Assembly (NCBI RefSeq): GCF_003097135.1 | Contig: NZ_QEQL01000007.1 | Span: 300,680-364,679 of the forward strand | Origin: Pseudomonas sp. URIL14HWK12:I12 | Lineage (GTDB): Bacteria > Pseudomonadota > Gammaproteobacteria > Pseudomonadales > Pseudomonadaceae | DNA: 64,000 bases | Direction of reading: 5' to 3' | Shown here: one piece after another, positions 60,775-64,000 of the stretch | How the letters are laid out: each line of letters opens with the position of its first letter | How positions within the stretch are numbered: position 1 is the stretch's first letter | Translations under genes and position numbers: made by a program | Notes under the pieces: generated by a model | What the model was told of the DNA's origin: nothing | What the model saw: the letters and a program-made list of their open reading frames with translations, nothing else | Database searches by the model: none

Positions 60775-62082
60775 TTATAGACTGCCGACCAACGGGAAGG
60801 TCCCGAGCAGCAAGGCCGCAAGCAAGATGCACAGGCACACCAATACAGCCCATTTAAGGGTAAAACGCTGGTGATCGCCGAACTCGATGCCCGCCAGCGC
60901 GACCAGCAGGTAAGTTGAAGGCACCAGCGGGCTCAGCAGATGCACCGGTTGGCCCACGATCGAGGCGCGTGCCATTTCTACGGGGGTGATGCCGTAGTGG
61001 CTGGCAGCTTCGGCCAACACGGGCAGCACGCCATAGTAGAAGGCATCGTTGGACATGAAGAAGGTGAACGGCATGCTCACCAGCGCCGTGATCGGGGCCA
61101 GATAAGGCCCCATGGCCTCAGGGATCACCGCCAGCAGGCTTTTCGACATGGCGCTGACCATACCGGTGCCCGACAGAATGCCGGTGAAGATCCCCGCGGC
61201 GAAAATAAGGCCGACCACCGCCAGCACGTTGCCCGCGTGGGCCGCCACTCGGTCTTTTTGAGCTTGCAGGCACGGGTAGTTGACGATCATCGCGATACTG
61301 AACGCCACCATGAACAGCACCGGCAGCGGCAGCAGGCCGTTGATCAGCGCTACCATCAGCACCAGAGTAAGTAGGGCGTTGAACCACAGCAGCTTGGGGC
61401 GGCGTGCTTCGGGGAACTGCGACACGCTGATCTCGCTATGGGCAGTGGGGTCGTCGGGGAGCTTCAACTCGCCCAGGCGTACGCGCTCACGCTTGCCATA
61501 CCAGTACGCGATCACCAGGATCGCCAGTACACCGGCCAGCATGGCCGGGATCATCGGCACGAAGATATCCGAAGGGTCTACATGCAGCGCGCTGGCGGCG
61601 CGCGCCGTGGGGCCGCCCCATGGCGTCATGTTCATTACGCCACCTGCCAGGATGATCAGCCCTGCCATCAGCCGAGGGCTCATGCCCAGGCGCTGGTACA
61701 GCGGAAGCAAGGCCGCGCAGCAGATCATGTAAGTGGTCGCGCCATCACCGTCGAGCGACACCACCAGCGCCAGTACCGCCGTGCCCACCGATACCTTCAG
61801 TGGGTCACCTTTGACCAGGCGCAGGATGCCGCGCACGGCCGGGTCGAACAGGCCGGAGTCGATCATCAAGGCGAAGTAGAGAATGGCGAACATCAGCATG
61901 ACGCCGGTCGGCGCCAGCTTGCTGATGCCTTCGAGCATCATCGGGCCAATACTGCTGGCGAAGCCGCCGAACAGGGCGAACAGAATCGGGATGATGATCA
62001 GCGCGATGAGCGCGGAAAGCCGTTTGGTCATGATCAGCACCATGAAGGTGATGACCATGGCAAAGCCAAGGAAGGTCAACAT
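60775..62082 (-). CDS. CitMHS-family citrate:metal symporter
   Basis: A 435-residue transporter with about 12 membrane helices. It has the CitMHS features SLDGDGATTYMICCAALLP and GGVMNMTPWGGPTARAASAL, and ends GTFPLVGSL. Members import citrate complexed with divalent metal and proton. A similar citrate transporter lies in this neighbourhood in P. aeruginosa (PA5476, recalled). It is followed by the TerC gene, so cotranscription is likely. Confidence 0.9.
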   Translation of the reverse strand: MLTFLGFAMVITFMVLIMTKRLSALIALIIIPILFALFGGFASSIGPMMLEGISKLAPTGVMLMFAILYFALMIDSGLFDPAVRGILRLVKGDPLKVSVGTAVLALVVSLDGDGATTYMICCAALLPLYQRLGMSPRLMAGLIILAGGVMNMTPWGGPTARAASALHVDPSDIFVPMIPAMLAGVLAILVIAYWYGKRERVRLGELKLPDDPTAHSEISVSQFPEARRPKLLWFNALLTLVLMVALINGLLPLPVLFMVAFSIAMIVNYPCLQAQKDRVAAHAGNVLAVVGLIFAAGIFTGILSGTGMVSAMSKSLLAVIPEAMGPYLAPITALVSMPFTFFMSNDAFYYGVLPVLAEAASHYGITPVEMARASIVGQPVHLLSPLVPSTYLLVALAGIEFGDHQRFTLKWAVLVCLCILLAALLLGTFPLVGSL

Positions 62083-62165
62083 TGCAGCACCCTTGTTGTT
62101 TTTGTGTTCTGGCGCCGATGGTAGTGGGGCAAGCTTTCACGAGGCTTTCTGGGGATGGGTGGGCT

Positions 62166-62948
62166 TCATGGCGCGGTGGTGGACTCGCGGTCGATGGCCT
62201 CGGGCCACTTGACCTTGGGCGCCCAGCGGCGAAAGGGGCTGTACCACACAAGCTCATTGGGGTCGCGTGGGGTATCGAACGGCGGGAGGGCGCTGGGGCC
62301 TTTTTCCATGTAGGTGTGGATGTAGAGCCATGGTTCTTCGGACAGCGTGTCGCGGTTCATGGGGAAGCGGTCTATGACTTCGCCGGTACCGGTATCCACG
62401 ACTGAGAGTATGGTGCCGCATCTGTAATAGACCCCAGAGCCGCTGGACCAAAGCTCTGCGCGCACTTGCGGCCAATCATAGATGGAAAATTCGATAGGCC
62501 AGCGGCGCCAAGGGGCCGTCCAACGAGGTTTAAAGCGATAAACATAGATTTTTTGACGTGCACGGTTGAAGCGTATTGGCTCGTCTAGGGGTGTATTTAA
62601 ATCCGTTCTTATCAAAATGACCACGCACCAAATCATCAATGCAAGCGTTAATATGGAAATAAGCTCAGTCATAACCCCCGCTACCATCCAAGTCTTTATC
62701 GTCACGCCGACAGTCAAGGGGCCAAGTATAAAAAAAGGCACAGCTAGAAGCGTCGACAAGCCGCGGGGGATTGAGAACTTTCGTGACACCTCCATCGTGA
62801 TGCTGTTTCGCGAGTTCAGCAATGGCGGTTGTGTTAAATTTTTTTGGGAACTACATTTTCCTGGATTGAGCAGATCTTTTTTCCAACCCCTGCAGGGAGA
62901 GTTTAACTGAGGCAGGCAACTGCTTTTTTGGGTTTGTTTATGAGACAT
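62166..62948 (-). CDS. DUF6708-like membrane protein, candidate T6SS immunity protein
   Basis: A 260-residue protein. The N-terminal ~45 residues are polar with a CRGWKKDL segment, followed by two membrane helices (about 58-80 and 84-106). The soluble remainder has a WTAPWRRWPIEFSIYDWPQVRAE core. It starts two bases after the stop of the effector-like gene. A membrane protein translated directly behind a pore-forming effector is a good immunity candidate. The start at 62948 keeps the family-like N-terminus; an ATG at 62795 is the alternative. The AT-richer composition contrasts with neighbours. Confidence 0.68.
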   Translation of the reverse strand: MSHKQTQKSSCLPQLNSPCRGWKKDLLNPGKCSSQKNLTQPPLLNSRNSITMEVSRKFSIPRGLSTLLAVPFFILGPLTVGVTIKTWMVAGVMTELISILTLALMIWCVVILIRTDLNTPLDEPIRFNRARQKIYVYRFKPRWTAPWRRWPIEFSIYDWPQVRAELWSSGSGVYYRCGTILSVVDTGTGEVIDRFPMNRDTLSEEPWLYIHTYMEKGPSALPPFDTPRDPNELVWYSPFRRWAPKVKWPEAIDRESTTAP

Positions 62949-62950
62949 TG

Positions 62951-64000
62951 CTAGTCGCTGTAAACAATCTTGAGGGGTCTGGCATCGTTCTTCCTCACCC
63001 AGTAGGTTACGTAGAGGGTTAAGGCGGTCGGCAGGGTGGATTCCATTGATCTGACCGTCCCTTCGATTCGCAGTCGCTTGAGCTTGGGGTTGTAATCTTT
63101 CGAGATCGATCCTTCCTTTTCGATGACTTTATCTATATGGAAGTCCGGGCCTGGGCTTTCAAGGCTTTTTTCGCTTTTGCCGCAAGCGAGGATGTTTAGC
63201 GCTTTAGAAAGCGGATTTTTACCTAAAATTATAAATTCATAAGCTGATAGCTCAGGTTCGTAGTGCGGCAGGTTTATCTCGAAGACGAGGTAGGCGTTCA
63301 TTGGAATTGAGTTCGGATCACGGAAGGCCAGACTCAGAGCGTCATCTGACGATGTCGGGGCGATCATCGGCCTGATTTGGATAGAAACGTGTGCTGACGC
63401 GCCTATCAATGCGACGTTTAATGAGTTTGTAGCTGCTACAAGCTGGTCTGAGGTTAACCAGCGCCTGCTTTCATCAGGTAGACCCCAGCGGCTTTTTCTA
63501 ATCCATTCTTCGATAGGCGTGGACTCATTTTTTTTTGCATCTCTGTAAGAAGTATAGGCTATCAACATAAAAGCGATACCCAGGCCGGTTGTAAGTAGCA
63601 GCATTGAGCTTACAAGCGCCGCAACACCAAAAGCAGTCGCGGAAAGCGCCGAAAATGTTGCGGCAGTTAGATAATGCCGGGCACTAACTGCATCTCCTTT
63701 TGAAACAGTCCTAGTTGCTGCCATAGCATATTGCACAGCATCCGCCACCCCCGCCAATGCAGCGATAAACGCACCACCTGTCGCAATCCTGCCCCCCACC
63801 GTTGGCGCATTTACCTTCGAGCTCACCACCCAATCAGGCCGCAATGCTTTCACCGCAAACCCCGCCGCCTCTACCCCCATCCCAATCACCCCCAACGTCG
63901 CCGACCCCACCGCCGCCAGCGCCTCCGCGCGTTCATCACTGGCCACCTCCAACAACGCCTTGTGGTTGCGCATCAAGCTGTCCTGCTGAAACCACAACCC
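62951..64000 (-). CDS. Probable T6SS pore-forming effector (BTH_I2691/VasX type), C-terminal part
   Basis: The frame is open to the window's right end, so the N-terminus is missing; about 349 residues are visible. Three strongly hydrophobic segments (about 26-48, 70-95 and 110-148 of the visible part) precede a soluble beta-rich C-terminal ~200 residues. This fits the C-terminal half of VasX-like effectors, which form membrane pores in rival cells. The lower GC content of the 3' part suggests exchange of the toxic end. No VgrG or adaptor gene is visible, so delivery is inferred. Confidence 0.65.
   Translation of the reverse strand, partial: GLWFQQDSLMRNHKALLEVASDERAEALAAVGSATLGVIGMGVEAAGFAVKALRPDWVVSSKVNAPTVGGRIATGGAFIAALAGVADAVQYAMAATRTVSKGDAVSARHYLTAATFSALSATAFGVAALVSSMLLLTTGLGIAFMLIAYTSYRDAKKNESTPIEEWIRKSRWGLPDESRRWLTSDQLVAATNSLNVALIGASAHVSIQIRPMIAPTSSDDALSLAFRDPNSIPMNAYLVFEINLPHYEPELSAYEFIILGKNPLSKALNILACGKSEKSLESPGPDFHIDKVIEKEGSISKDYNPKLKRLRIEGTVRSMESTLPTALTLYVTYWVRKNDARPLKIVYSD

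Overview
This window is a GC-rich chromosomal core segment of a fluorescent Pseudomonas, most likely of the P. putida group. The evidence is gene content and local order: dprA-tsaC-qor-hemF-aroE, divergent trpI/trpBA, polA-engB-dsbA with a GGDEF gene, znuA/zur-znuC-znuB, metNIQ with a katE-type catalase, and kinB-algB followed by gltP. The species is inferred, not proven. No rRNA, tRNA, insertion sequence, phage or CRISPR array was seen.

Layout. 1-11.8 kb: dprA end, tRNA t6A modification (tsaC), quinone reductase, haem (hemF) and shikimate (aroE) genes, a choline-sulfate unit (betC-choX with a divergent LysR gene), an RcnB-like protein, trpBA/trpI, a DUF883 protein, dodecin and a DUF1161 protein. 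11.8-21.6 kb: a flavin monooxygenase-like gene, osmC with a second DUF1161 gene, two paralogous lipoproteins, a lipoprotein metallopeptidase, a gamma-carbonic-anhydrase-like protein with a HAD phosphatase, prlC, a zinc-ribbon protein, and a GntR regulator divergent from glucarate dehydratase. 21.6-33.6 kb: a diguanylate cyclase, dsbA, engB, an ErsA-type small RNA, polA, thrB and the zinc uptake locus. 33.6-43.1 kb: catalase, methionine importer, EAL phosphodiesterase, lipoprotein amidase, LysR regulator and an SOS-controlled radical SAM gene. 43.3-52.6 kb: beta-carbonic anhydrase with a SulP transporter, an uncharacterised gene, sco1, kinB/algB, a BON-domain protein and a three-gene small-protein unit behind a sigma-54-like promoter. 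52.6-64 kb: a candidate RNA, gltP, several membrane proteins, an M16 peptidase, Na/Pi and citrate transporters, and, running off the right edge, a probable type VI secretion pore-forming effector with a candidate immunity gene.

Common threads. Envelope stress: AlgU (sigma-22) style promoters precede both the ErsA-type RNA and osmC, and the alginate regulators kinB/algB lie in the same window. Respiration: sco1 stands alone where other pseudomonads, as recalled, carry the aa3 cytochrome oxidase cluster, and no cytochrome c4 gene lies between dsbA and engB. Together these suggest loss of one respiratory branch. Zinc homeostasis shows a candidate Zur operator between znuA and zur.

Starts were set from Shine-Dalgarno fit, overlaps with neighbours and remembered family N-termini. 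Alternatives are given where they matter. No database search was run.
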